Shown here: positions 15,155 to 22,742 of the stretch, piece after piece
Layout of the letters: each line of letters starts with the position of its first letter
How positions within the stretch are numbered: the first letter of the stretch is position 1
Source: CAYVBE01 sp964448935
Lineage (GTDB): Bacteria > Planctomycetota > Brocadiia > SM23-32
Assembly (NCBI GenBank): GCA_964448935.1
Contig: CAYVBE010000026.1
Location: forward strand, 1-31,359
Length of the DNA: 31,359 nucleotides
Reading direction: 5' to 3'
Notes under the pieces: model-generated
The model's database searches: none
What the model was told of the DNA's origin: nothing
The model's input: only the letters and a program-made list of their open reading frames with translations
Made by a program: the position numbers and the translations under genes

Positions 15155-17167
15155 ATGGATGCACGGGTCAGCGGGACGCTCGGTTCTGCCGGGATGGGGT
15201 TCGACAGGGAGAGGCTGCGGGTGACGACGGGGCGGATAGAGCGCGTCTGGCGGTGGACGGGGCGGGGGTTCTCCACGGCCCACGTGCGGCGGCTGCCGGA
15301 CGGCAGGGCCTGGGCCCTGGGTGCTCCCGACCCCGCGGGGGCGGACTGGCTGCTGCCGGTGGTGGAGGGGGCCAACCCGGCGGCGGAATTGTGCGGCGTG
15401 ACGTGTGCGGAATCGGACGATGAGGGCTTCACCTCCCCGCATCTGGCCGTGACGGCCGAGATGGAGTATTCCCAGGCACGGCTGGCGGTGCGGTTCGTGG
15501 TGTGGGCCTATCCCGGCGCACCGGGCATCCGCACGCAGCTTTATATCCGCGCGCTCGAGGGCTTCAACTGGAACGGCGACCTCAGCAAGTTCGAGACATC
15601 CGAGGAGGCCCGCCACATCGCCCGCCTGAACCAGGGCACGGTGCGCGTGGCCCGCGTGCCGTGTGCATTCGAGGGCACCAGACGACGCTACGTGAACTAC
15701 GCCGGCTACCGGCAGATGCGCAACGACACGTTCACCCGCGCCCTCAAAGAGCACACGTGCGACCACCCAATCCATGCCCTGGAAACCTGCGACTGGGCGG
15801 CGATCGCATCGGTCGAGTGCGGCCCCGAAGCACTGACGCTCGTGAAGGAAAGCCACAAGCGAGCACACGCATTGGGCCACGACACGGGTATCTTCCGCTG
15901 CCGCCCCGGGGTCGGGCTGGAGAGCCTGGGATGGGGCGTGCTGCCGCACGAGGTCACGGACGGGTGGACTTCGACATGGGCCTCCTGGTGCCTGGCGCAC
16001 AGCAGCAACGCCACCGCCCGCGAGACGGCCCTGAAGACCTGGGACCGCATCCGCTACCCGGTGCGCCCGCAGGATGTCTTCCTGGAGAGCAACACCTGGG
16101 GCTCCTCGGTCGGCTTCCTGGAGCACCGCGACGCGGCCGGCGAGGAGAGCATCCTGAAGGAACTGGAGACCGCCGAAGACATAGGCATAGACCTGGTGCA
16201 GATAGACGACGGCTGGGAAGGCGATGCCCGCGCGGAGTGGAGGCCCTGCGAGGAACGCTACCCGGAGGGCTGGGGCCGCGTCAGGGCGCGCGCGGCGGAG
16301 CTGGGCGTGAAGCTCGGGCTCTGGGCCTCCGTCCAGCCCGAGGGCGGCATCAGCCTGGAGGATCTCAAAAGGAACTACGACGAGGGCGGGTTCGTCTGGT
16401 ACAAGCTCGACTTCGCCCGCCTGCCGAACCGCCGCGCCATCCAGGACCTGATGGGCATGGCGCGCGCCTTCCTGCTCTACACCGACCACGAGGCGCGGAT
16501 CAACTGGGACGAGACCGCACCGCGCTACGGCTGGTGGTTCGCGCGCGAATACGGCGCCATCTACCCCGCCAACCGCAAGACCGTGGTGCCCAAGACCACC
16601 ACCTACCGCCCGCACACCGTGCTGCGCGACCTGTGGGAGTTCTCCAGATACCTGAACCTGCTGAAGGTCCTCGGCCCGGTGCAGAACGTGGACCGCGTCA
16701 ATCCGATGCTGTCGAACGCCCGCCTCTACGGCCACGACTACTGCGTGGCGATAACGCTGTTCAGCATGCCGACCTTCTTCCAGGAGCTCAAACTCTACAG
16801 CCAGGCCGCCCGCGACCGGATTCGGCCGCTGCTCAGGCTGCACCACGAGCACCGGGAGAACATCCGCCGCGGCATCACCTACCCCATAGGGCAGATGCCG
16901 GACGGCGCGTCCTGGACGGGCTTCCAGAACCACCGCGCCGAGGACGGCGCCGGCCTGCTGTTGGTCTTCCGGGAGCTCGCCGGCGAGGAGGAGTCCGCAG
17001 CGATCGCCCTGCGCTTCGCCGCCGGCAGCAACGTGGCCCTGGCAGACCTCCTGAGCGGCGAGTCATGGGAGGAGCAGGCCGACGAGCAGGGCTGCTTGAC
17101 CTTCCACATCGAAGAAGCCCCGGGCTTCCGGTTCCTCGAGTACAGCTTCCGCGAACAGGGAGATTGA
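15155..17167 (+). CDS. GH36-like alpha-galactosidase family hydrolase
   Basis: Predicted retaining glycosidase of 670 residues. An N-terminal beta-rich domain (about 1-290) precedes a TIM barrel. QIDDGWEG (349-356) and WYKLDFARL (416-423) are the melibiase-superfamily landmarks; D419 in KLDF matches the nucleophile of the KWD/KxD motif. INWDETAPRYGWW (449-461) falls where the general acid/base region is expected, but the usual GGGGR-type motif is not visible, so the acid/base residue (perhaps D452) is uncertain. A small beta domain ends the protein. No signal peptide is seen, so it likely acts in the cytosol on imported alpha-galactosides or a related sugar. The start has GAGGG eight bases upstream. 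It overlaps the next gene by one base. Confidence 0.82.
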   Translation: MDARVSGTLGSAGMGFDRERLRVTTGRIERVWRWTGRGFSTAHVRRLPDGRAWALGAPDPAGADWLLPVVEGANPAAELCGVTCAESDDEGFTSPHLAVTAEMEYSQARLAVRFVVWAYPGAPGIRTQLYIRALEGFNWNGDLSKFETSEEARHIARLNQGTVRVARVPCAFEGTRRRYVNYAGYRQMRNDTFTRALKEHTCDHPIHALETCDWAAIASVECGPEALTLVKESHKRAHALGHDTGIFRCRPGVGLESLGWGVLPHEVTDGWTSTWASWCLAHSSNATARETALKTWDRIRYPVRPQDVFLESNTWGSSVGFLEHRDAAGEESILKELETAEDIGIDLVQIDDGWEGDARAEWRPCEERYPEGWGRVRARAAELGVKLGLWASVQPEGGISLEDLKRNYDEGGFVWYKLDFARLPNRRAIQDLMGMARAFLLYTDHEARINWDETAPRYGWWFAREYGAIYPANRKTVVPKTTTYRPHTVLRDLWEFSRYLNLLKVLGPVQNVDRVNPMLSNARLYGHDYCVAITLFSMPTFFQELKLYSQAARDRIRPLLRLHHEHRENIRRGITYPIGQMPDGASWTGFQNHRAEDGAGLLLVFRELAGEEESAAIALRFAAGSNVALADLLSGESWEEQADEQGCLTFHIEEAPGFRFLEYSFREQGD

Positions 17168-17661
17168 TGATGAGTGCATTGCCCCTGCGGGACGCCGGGC
17201 CGGAGGACGCTGAGGCCATCGTTGCCATCGCGCTCGGCGCTTGGAAGCCCTACTTCGCATGGCTTCGCGGACGGATGGGCGAGGACGCGTTCGAGTGCTT
17301 CCACTCCGGGTGGCGGGACCAGAAGCAGAGCGCCCTGACGCAGGCGATTGACCCCGACCGGCCCGGACGGGTCGTGGTGGCGGAGAGCGACGGCGAGGTC
17401 GTCGGCTTCGCCTGTTACTACCTGCGCCCCGACGCCGGGTGGGGCGAGCTGGGCAACAACGCCGTCCGGCCCGGCTGCCGGGGACGCGGCATCGGTCCGG
17501 CGATGTACGAAGAAGTCCTGTCCCGCATGCGCGAAGCCGGCCTCCGGCACGTCCGGGTGGAGACCGGCGCCGACGAATTCCACCGCCCGGCGCGCAGCGC
17601 GTATGAGAAGTGTGGTTTTGAGGAAGCTCGGAACACAATCGTCTATCATCGGCCCTTGTGA
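17167..17661 (+). CDS. GNAT-family N-acetyltransferase
   Basis: Single-domain acetyltransferase of 164 residues. Motif A, which binds the acetyl-CoA pyrophosphate, is clear at 97-110 (NNAVRPGCRGRGIG), preceded by the strand VVVAESDGEVVGFACYYL and followed by the amphipathic helix. AYEKCGFEEARNTIVYHR is the usual C-terminal motif B. The first ATG overlaps the TGA of the hydrolase (TGATG), and a second in-frame ATG at 17170 is better spaced (seven bases) from AGGGAG, so either start is possible. Translational coupling to the hydrolase is likely. The substrate cannot be predicted. Confidence 0.88.
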   Translation: MMSALPLRDAGPEDAEAIVAIALGAWKPYFAWLRGRMGEDAFECFHSGWRDQKQSALTQAIDPDRPGRVVVAESDGEVVGFACYYLRPDAGWGELGNNAVRPGCRGRGIGPAMYEEVLSRMREAGLRHVRVETGADEFHRPARSAYEKCGFEEARNTIVYHRPL

Positions 17662-17679
17662 AAAGGAAGCCTACGGCCC

Positions 17680-18576
17680 ATGCAGATCACCCCTTACGAC
17701 GAAGAACTGGCAGGTGAAGTGGCCCGGCTGTACAACCATGCCGTGGCCGATTTGCCCCACTGCTACCCCGTGGACGCGGAATGCGTGGCCGCCGTGGTGG
17801 GGCGGGAGCGGGAAACCGCGGCGGAGCACACTCCCCGCGACGAAGTGGCTTTCCTGGCGAAGGTCGGCGGCGAAGCGGTGGGGTTCGCGAACGCCGCCGT
17901 GGGTGAGCCGGAGGAGTGGGGCAAGGGGCTGCAGGGGGTGATCCGCTTCCTTTACTACCTGCCCGGCCGGCGGGCCGCCGGAAGGGCGCTCCTGGAGGCG
18001 GCCGAGCGGCACATCCGCGAACACGAAATCGCGTCCATTCAGGCCTTCCCCCAGGACTATCGCTATCCCTTCTATCACCTGCACGCGGCCTATCTGTCCG
18101 ACCGATTGGGCCACGTCGAAGGGCTGCTGGGCATGAGCGGCTACAAGCGCGTGCGCGGAGAGACGATCATGGACTGGGCCGACTTCGACCCCGCGGTGCC
18201 GCCCCTGCCCGACCCGTCGTCAGAGGTCGAGGTCTCGCTCCCGGAGGGCAAAGGCCGATTGCCCGGCGTCGAGGTCAGCGCTGAGCTGGAAGAAACCCAC
18301 GTCGGCGAATGTGTCTGCATCTCCTGCGGCGAACACGCGCCGGACCCGGAGGCCCAGGAATGGGTGGAAGTGTCCGGCCTCGGCGTCACAGAAGACCTGC
18401 AGGGCCGGGGCTGGGGACGTTACCTGCTGCTCCGGGCCTTGCGCGAGGCGCGGGAAGCGGGCTACCGTCATGCCGCGATAAGCACCTGGTGGACCAACTA
18501 CCGCGCCCTGCTGTTCTACAGCAACTACGGCTTCCGGGTGGTAGACCGGACCTACGGCTGGGGACGCGAGGTTTAG
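17680..18576 (+). CDS. Tandem double-GNAT acetyltransferase
   Basis: A 298-residue protein with two acetyltransferase-like halves. The C-terminal half (about 198-298) has an intact CoA site (VSGLGVTEDLQGRGWG, 231-246) and the NYRALLFYSNYGFRV end block. The N-terminal half (about 1-165) has the overall order, including LLGMSGYKRVRGE, but its pyrophosphate loop (GRRAAGRALLEAA, 96-108) is degenerate, so only one half may be catalytic. It starts 18 bases after the first GNAT gene with AAGGAAG upstream. The TAG stop codon (18574-18576) lies inside the TTAG target duplication of the MITE-like element, which begins at the very next base. The acceptor substrate is unknown. Confidence 0.82.
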   Translation: MQITPYDEELAGEVARLYNHAVADLPHCYPVDAECVAAVVGRERETAAEHTPRDEVAFLAKVGGEAVGFANAAVGEPEEWGKGLQGVIRFLYYLPGRRAAGRALLEAAERHIREHEIASIQAFPQDYRYPFYHLHAAYLSDRLGHVEGLLGMSGYKRVRGETIMDWADFDPAVPPLPDPSSEVEVSLPEGKGRLPGVEVSAELEETHVGECVCISCGEHAPDPEAQEWVEVSGLGVTEDLQGRGWGRYLLLRALREAREAGYRHAAISTWWTNYRALLFYSNYGFRVVDRTYGWGREV

Positions 18577-18830
18577 CCCGGATATTTCACGAGAGTTTTT
18601 CGGGACCGCACGCAACTGTCTAAAGGAACGCATCTTACAGCAAAAAAACCGGCCAGCCACAAGCAACACCCTGTGTACGCACCAGGGCGACGGTTTTGCT
18701 CTCAGGCAAGCCCGCACAAGCGAGCTACCGCAGGCGTGCCATAAGGCACGTCGAGGACAGGCGAGCGCGGAGGGCGCCGCATGAGGGCAAAAACGTCCGC
18801 TGGACGGAAAACTCTCGTGAAGTATCCGGG
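18577..18830. mobile_element. MITE-like non-autonomous element with TTAG target duplication
   Basis: A 254-bp non-coding element. Its ends are 26-bp inverted repeats (18577-18602 and 18805-18830) that agree at 24 positions; the outer part reads CCCGGATAYTTCACGAGAG. The direct repeat TTAG flanks it at 18573-18576 and 18831-18834, the mark of a 4-bp target duplication. A second nested inverted repeat pairs 18689-18707 with 18779-18797 (GACGNTTTTGCNCTCANGC), and a perfect 6-bp hairpin with an ATAA loop sits at 18735-18750. No transposase is encoded. End type and duplication length would fit mobilisation by an IS1380-like transposase; this assignment is inference. Confidence 0.78.
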
Positions 18831-18880
18831 TTAGGGGATGCCGAACGGTACCGGCAAAGGCTCAAGAATCTGGCGGGCGC

Positions 18881-19855
18881 TCAGGCGCCGTATTCGCGAA
18901 TCAGGCGGTAGATCGTGTCGTAGGCGAAGACCAGCTCTTCGATGCTGCAGTGCTCCTGGACCGCGTGCGAGGTGCAGAGCATCAGCCCGCCGTCGCTGAA
19001 CATGCGGACCACCCGCTCGATCTCCCGCTCCAGCCTTTCGTAGTCACCGAAGCCGATGGTCGTCTGCACGTCCAGCCCGCCCATGACCACCAGATGGTCG
19101 CGGTAGTTCTCGTGAAAATCCTGCAGGTCCATGCCCGCCGATTCTTGCCACGGGTGCAGGACATCATAGCCCAGCTCCACGATGCCGTCCACCAGCGGCC
19201 GCACATTGCCGTCCGAGTGCAGGCTCAGCCACGCGCCGCGGCCCTTCACCGCGTCGGCGGTGATCTTGTGGTATGGGCAGATCAACTCTCGCCACGTCTG
19301 CGGGCTGAACAGGGTGGTCGCCTGGCCGCCCCAGTCGTCCGTGATATGCACCATGTCCACGCCCAGATCGAGCATGTTGTGCGCGCAGACCCGGTTCCAT
19401 TCGGCCTGGCGTTGGTAGAGCTGCTTGAGTTCATCGGGGTAGAGCGCCAGATACATCAGGTGGTTTTCGATACCGAACACGCCGTTGAGTATCTCGAAGA
19501 TGCCGTAAACCGTTGCACTGACGAATTTCCCCCTCTTTTCCTTGTGCTCTTGAACTCCCCGTTTTATCTCATCGTATGCCTCTTCTTCATCGGGATCGGA
19601 CAGGGGGACCTGCGCCATGTCGGCCGGTGTGATGGGCTCGTCGCGCTCTTTCAGCTCGGGCAGCGGGTCGCGCCACCAGGGATAAGGGCCGCGTCCGACC
19701 CCGGCCCAGTCGAACTCGTACTTTTCCCGGAAGGCGCCCATGGAGCCGAAACGCTCCGTGATGGGGTCCTCCAGGTTCCCGAGCCACCCGTTGATGGGTA
19801 TGCGGTCGGGCTTCTTGTGTTGCAGCACGCGTATGACGCGTTCGCGGGGAAGCAT
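18881..19855 (-). CDS. Uroporphyrinogen decarboxylase (UroD/MtaA) family protein
   Basis: A 324-residue TIM-barrel protein starting PRERVIRVLQHKKPDRIP, the usual opening of the non-heme branch of the UroD superfamily. Landmarks are VHITDDWGG (169-177), SLHSDGNVRPLVD (211-223), HPWQESAGMDL (234-243) and MGGLDVQ (258-264). Residues typical of true heme-pathway HemE (an N-terminal RQAGR-type motif) are absent. The family includes corrinoid-dependent methyltransferases with a zinc site, but no corrinoid protein or methyltransferase activator is encoded nearby, so the reaction is unknown. It starts 27 bases after the creatininase-family gene and is probably co-expressed with it. Confidence 0.85.
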   Translation of the reverse strand: MLPRERVIRVLQHKKPDRIPINGWLGNLEDPITERFGSMGAFREKYEFDWAGVGRGPYPWWRDPLPELKERDEPITPADMAQVPLSDPDEEEAYDEIKRGVQEHKEKRGKFVSATVYGIFEILNGVFGIENHLMYLALYPDELKQLYQRQAEWNRVCAHNMLDLGVDMVHITDDWGGQATTLFSPQTWRELICPYHKITADAVKGRGAWLSLHSDGNVRPLVDGIVELGYDVLHPWQESAGMDLQDFHENYRDHLVVMGGLDVQTTIGFGDYERLEREIERVVRMFSDGGLMLCTSHAVQEHCSIEELVFAYDTIYRLIREYGA

Positions 19856-19882
19856 TTCGCCGCGTCTCCGGGGGTGGCGTTC

Positions 19883-20710
19883 TCAGCCCTCTTCGCGCCA
19901 CAGGCCGGTGCGGAAGGCGCGGCCGTGGGCGAAGTACAGATCGGGGTGCTCCAGGCGGTGGTGCGCCTCCTTCAGCAGGATCTGCGCCGCGGCTTCCAAC
20001 GTCTCCCGGCCGAATTCCGCCGTGGCCTCCTGCGGCAGCATGGCGCCGTTCACTCCCACCAAGCGTTGGCCCTTCTCGGGCAGCAGCGACAGGTCCACCG
20101 TCTCAGGATGCAGCGCCAGCAGGTGGGAGGTCTCCCAGCCGGCAGCGTGGTCGCCGGCGCAGTCGTATCGGTCCAGCAGCGGCAGGAAATCCACGATCGC
20201 CCAGGATAACATGCCGTGGCGCTTCTCCGGGCTGTAGTGGCGCCGGTTGAACAGCAGCACCGCCGCCCGTGCGTGGTCCACCAGCGGGTAGTGGCCCGCC
20301 ACCAGCACCCCCACCCGGAAGCCCAGGCTCTCCACCTCAGCCAGCACGTGCAGCAGTAGCCGCTGGTAGTTCAGGGCCTGTTCCGTGGGCGAGAACGGCT
20401 GGCGCTCCGGCCGGAAGTTGTCCGGGTCCAGGCCCATCTCCTCGGCGATCTGCTGCCGGTCGGCCGCGTTCGCCTCCATCAGAGACTCCGACCGGTTTTC
20501 ACCGTAATAGAGCGCCGGGAACGCAAGCCCGCCGCCTTTGCGCGCGGCGAGTTCCGCCAGCCCGGCCGCCTGCAGCGTGTCGGCGCCGACGGGATTGTGA
20601 ACGCCGTGCCACTCCAGCGTGCCGATGGGGATGTAGGCGATGGGGCATGTCTCGCGTCGCTCCGCGATCTGGGCGGGACGCAGCATGTGGTAGCGCACTT
20701 CCTCGGTCAT
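19883..20710 (-). CDS. Creatininase-family amidohydrolase
   Basis: A 275-residue protein with the metal-binding opening of the creatininase family: IPIGTLEWHGVHNPVGADT (27-45) supplies E33, H35 and D44. Further candidate ligands are H140 in VAGHYPLVDH and E193 in GWETSHLLALHP. The usual NGHGGN motif is replaced by AGHYPLVDH, so one canonical glutamate is not conserved, and the substrate is probably not creatinine. The family also includes enzymes of riboflavin and cofactor breakdown. The start at 20710 has a clear AAAGGACGG ribosome-binding site. This site is one arm of an inverted repeat, suggesting control of initiation. UroD-family and rseC-like genes flank it on the same strand. Confidence 0.83.
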   Translation of the reverse strand: MTEEVRYHMLRPAQIAERRETCPIAYIPIGTLEWHGVHNPVGADTLQAAGLAELAARKGGGLAFPALYYGENRSESLMEANAADRQQIAEEMGLDPDNFRPERQPFSPTEQALNYQRLLLHVLAEVESLGFRVGVLVAGHYPLVDHARAAVLLFNRRHYSPEKRHGMLSWAIVDFLPLLDRYDCAGDHAAGWETSHLLALHPETVDLSLLPEKGQRLVGVNGAMLPQEATAEFGRETLEAAAQILLKEAHHRLEHPDLYFAHGRAFRTGLWREEG

Positions 20711-20713
20711 GGG

Positions 20714-20742
20714 ACCGTCCTTTCGGTTGGAGATAGGACGGT
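20714..20742 (-). promoter_or_regulatory. Inverted repeat over the creatininase-gene ribosome-binding site
   Basis: ACCGTCCT (20714-20721) and AGGACGGT (20735-20742) are perfect 8-bp inverted repeats around a 13-base loop. In - strand RNA the arm next to the ATG is the ribosome-binding site itself, so folding would hide it. A weak promoter (TTGCAC, 17 bases, then TACAAC at 20746-20741) overlaps the outer arm; if that is the real start, the repeat would act as a DNA operator instead. Confidence 0.45.
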
Positions 20743-20781
20743 TGTACCCGCACAGCAGCGCCCGTGCAACGGTGCGCCGCC

Positions 20782-21192
20782 TCAGCGGACTTCGTAGACC
20801 GTGGCGCGGTTGAGCAGACGGTTGACGCCCATGGCAATCAGCACGGCCAGCGCGAAGCCGCATATGCCGCCGATGATGGGCCCCATGCCGTTGGCGCCTT
20901 CGCCCCCTTCCACGGCGCCGCCGATCAGCATCCCGGCCACAAACAGCCCCACGGGCAGCAAGAAGACCACCAGAGTGCCGATGTAGCCCGCGTAGACTGG
21001 AATAGAGACCTGCACCGTATCGCCCACGCTCAGCCCTTCGGCCGTGACGTGCAGCTTCCGCGGCTCCTGACTCGCGCCAGCGCAGCAGCCACAACTGAAC
21101 GTGCCCCCGCAGGACTCGTGCTCCTCGAGTTGCACCACCGCCCGATCACCCTTGACCTCGACGACCGTTCCCTCTATCTCTCGCGTTTTCAT
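20782..21192 (-). CDS. RseC/MucC-like membrane protein
   Basis: A 136-residue inner-membrane protein matching the RseC layout. An N-terminal soluble domain (REIEGTVVEVKGDRAVVQL) carries four cysteines at C28, C34, C36 and C37 (ESCGGTFSCGCC); a linker ends in LSVGDTVQVSIP, and two transmembrane helices follow (about 68-92 and 103-125). RseC proteins are linked to SoxR reduction and to Rnf/sigma-E systems, but no rnf, soxR or rpoE gene is in the window. The start has GGAGG seven bases upstream. It lies between a hairpin and the creatininase-family gene. Confidence 0.82.
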   Translation of the reverse strand: MKTREIEGTVVEVKGDRAVVQLEEHESCGGTFSCGCCAGASQEPRKLHVTAEGLSVGDTVQVSIPVYAGYIGTLVVFLLPVGLFVAGMLIGGAVEGGEGANGMGPIIGGICGFALAVLIAMGVNRLLNRATVYEVR

Positions 21193-21223
21193 GGCAAACC
21201 TCCAGCTCGAACGCGTGTTGAGG

Positions 21224-21248
21224 GGGGCGGCCGCCGGACGGCCGCCCC
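21224..21248. repeat. Strong GC hairpin between sulfatase and rseC-like gene
   Basis: A perfect 10-bp GC-only stem GGGGCGGCCG/CGGCCGCCCC with a CCGGA loop. No T-run follows on either strand, so it is not a standard intrinsic terminator. It may be a REP-type repeat, an mRNA stabiliser protecting the 3' end of the sulfatase message, or part of the rseC leader. Confidence 0.6.
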
Positions 21249-21325
21249 TCTACACTCCATTGTACGGCCGCGGCGCGGGTGCGGCAAGTCTTTGGGTTCC
21301 GAGACATGACGAAGCGGGAGCCCTT

Positions 21326-22711
21326 TCAGAAGTCCCGGTATCCCCTGGCGCCGGGGACTTCTTCTCCGTCTATGCGCAGAATGCAGCCTCTCTCGTCCAC
21401 CTCGTAGCCCCACTCTTCCAGATAGGCGTCGGCGGGGAGGAATTCGTCGCTGCGTTGGCGCAGCTTGCGGTCCAGCAGGTCGTCCAGCTCGCTACGCAGG
21501 TCGGCGTGCTCGTCCCTGCCGATCAGGTTATGCATCTGGCAGGGGTCGCGCTCGTTGTCGAATAGCAGCCAGGGGCCGGCCAGGTCGCGGACGTAGGTGT
21601 GGCGGGGCGTGCGGATGCCGCGGTACTCGCGGGCGCCCTGCTCCCGCGTCCAGTTGCCGAAGGGCGCGGGACATTGCAGGAACCCCACTCCGTCCCCCGG
21701 ATCGGGCGCGCCCTGGATATAGTCGGCGTAGTCCAGCCCCTCGACCGTCTCGGGCACCGGCAGACCGCAGAGGCTGAGGAGCGTGGGCATGATGTCCGGG
21801 GCGTCTATGGGCGCCTCCAGTTCCTTCGGCCCGCGGCCGAGCAGCGCGGGGTATCGCAGCAGGAAGGGCACGCGGATGGATTCGTCGTAGGGGCGCTGCT
21901 TGTCCCACTCGCCCCGGCTGCCCACCATGTCGCCATGGTCGCTGGTGAACACCAGCAGCGTGTCGTCGGCGATGCCGCGTTCGTCCAGTGCGTCCACCAC
22001 CCGGCCCAGCGCCGCGTCCAGCGCGGTGATGTGGGCGTAGTAGCCGGCCAGTGTCTCGCGGGCGTGCGCCTCGGCCTCCTCCGGCACGTTGCCCCGGATT
22101 TCCAGCTCGGACTGGTCGTAGAGCGCCCGATACTCCTCCGGCGCCGTGTGGTAGGGGCAGTGCGGGGGTCCCCAGGAGAGGAACAGCAGGAAGGGCCGCT
22201 CCCCGTCGTGCTCGCGCATGTAGCGGATGGCCTCCCGCGTCTGCGCGTGGGCGTCGTAGCCCTCCCAGACGTGCTTCTCGGGGGTGTCGCCGTAGTAGTA
22301 GGACTCGTGGTAGGTGTGGGTGGACTCCAGCACTTTCCAGAAGTCGAACCCCTGCCGGTGTTCGCGCGGGATGAAGTCCGACCGTCCGTGCCCCTCCAGA
22401 TGCCATTTGCCGATGTAAGCGGTGTCGTAGCCGGCCTCCTTGAAGCACTCGGCGATGGAGGGACCCTCCTGGCGCAGCGGGAGGTCGTTGAGGAACACCC
22501 CGTGGGTCAGGGGGTACTGCCCGGTGATGAGGCCGGCGCGGTAGGGGCTGCAGACCGGACACCCCGAGATGGCGCGGCTGAAATTGACGCTCTGCCCGGC
22601 CAGACGGTCCAGGACCGGCGTGCGGACGTTGGGATCGCCGGCATAGCCGGTGGCCTGGCCGCGCCATTGATCCCCGAAGACGAAGACTACGTTCGGTCTA
22701 TCGGACGGCAT
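21326..22711 (-). CDS. Type I (formylglycine-dependent) sulfatase
   Basis: Alkaline-phosphatase-superfamily sulfatase of 461 residues, expected to remove sulfate esters from a sugar or other small substrate. PNVVFVFGDQWRG (6-18) is the first metal loop. C54 in CPVCSPYRAGLITG fits the C-x-P-x-R signature whose cysteine is turned into formylglycine. K102/H104 (IGKWHLEGHGR) and FTSDHGDMVG (255-264, D258/H259) complete the active site. No signal peptide is present, so unlike many polysaccharide sulfatases it should be cytosolic. ATG at 22711 is chosen over GTG at 22720 because AGGGGAG lies eight bases before it. It follows the large channel gene by 31 bases. No maturase gene is in the window. Confidence 0.92.
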   Translation of the reverse strand: MPSDRPNVVFVFGDQWRGQATGYAGDPNVRTPVLDRLAGQSVNFSRAISGCPVCSPYRAGLITGQYPLTHGVFLNDLPLRQEGPSIAECFKEAGYDTAYIGKWHLEGHGRSDFIPREHRQGFDFWKVLESTHTYHESYYYGDTPEKHVWEGYDAHAQTREAIRYMREHDGERPFLLFLSWGPPHCPYHTAPEEYRALYDQSELEIRGNVPEEAEAHARETLAGYYAHITALDAALGRVVDALDERGIADDTLLVFTSDHGDMVGSRGEWDKQRPYDESIRVPFLLRYPALLGRGPKELEAPIDAPDIMPTLLSLCGLPVPETVEGLDYADYIQGAPDPGDGVGFLQCPAPFGNWTREQGAREYRGIRTPRHTYVRDLAGPWLLFDNERDPCQMHNLIGRDEHADLRSELDDLLDRKLRQRSDEFLPADAYLEEWGYEVDERGCILRIDGEEVPGARGYRDF

Positions 22712-22742
22712 GTGATTCACTCCCCTTCTGCGTGCAACGGCT

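Noticed and set aside
15077..16933. A 618-codon - strand frame opposite the GH36-like gene
   Set aside because: It is a codon-bias shadow of the hydrolase; low-complexity composition and no motifs.
18577..18830. The inverted repeat behind the double GNAT as an ordinary terminator
   Set aside because: The arms are about 200 bases apart and are flanked by a TTAG duplication, which fits a transposable element better than a terminator hairpin.
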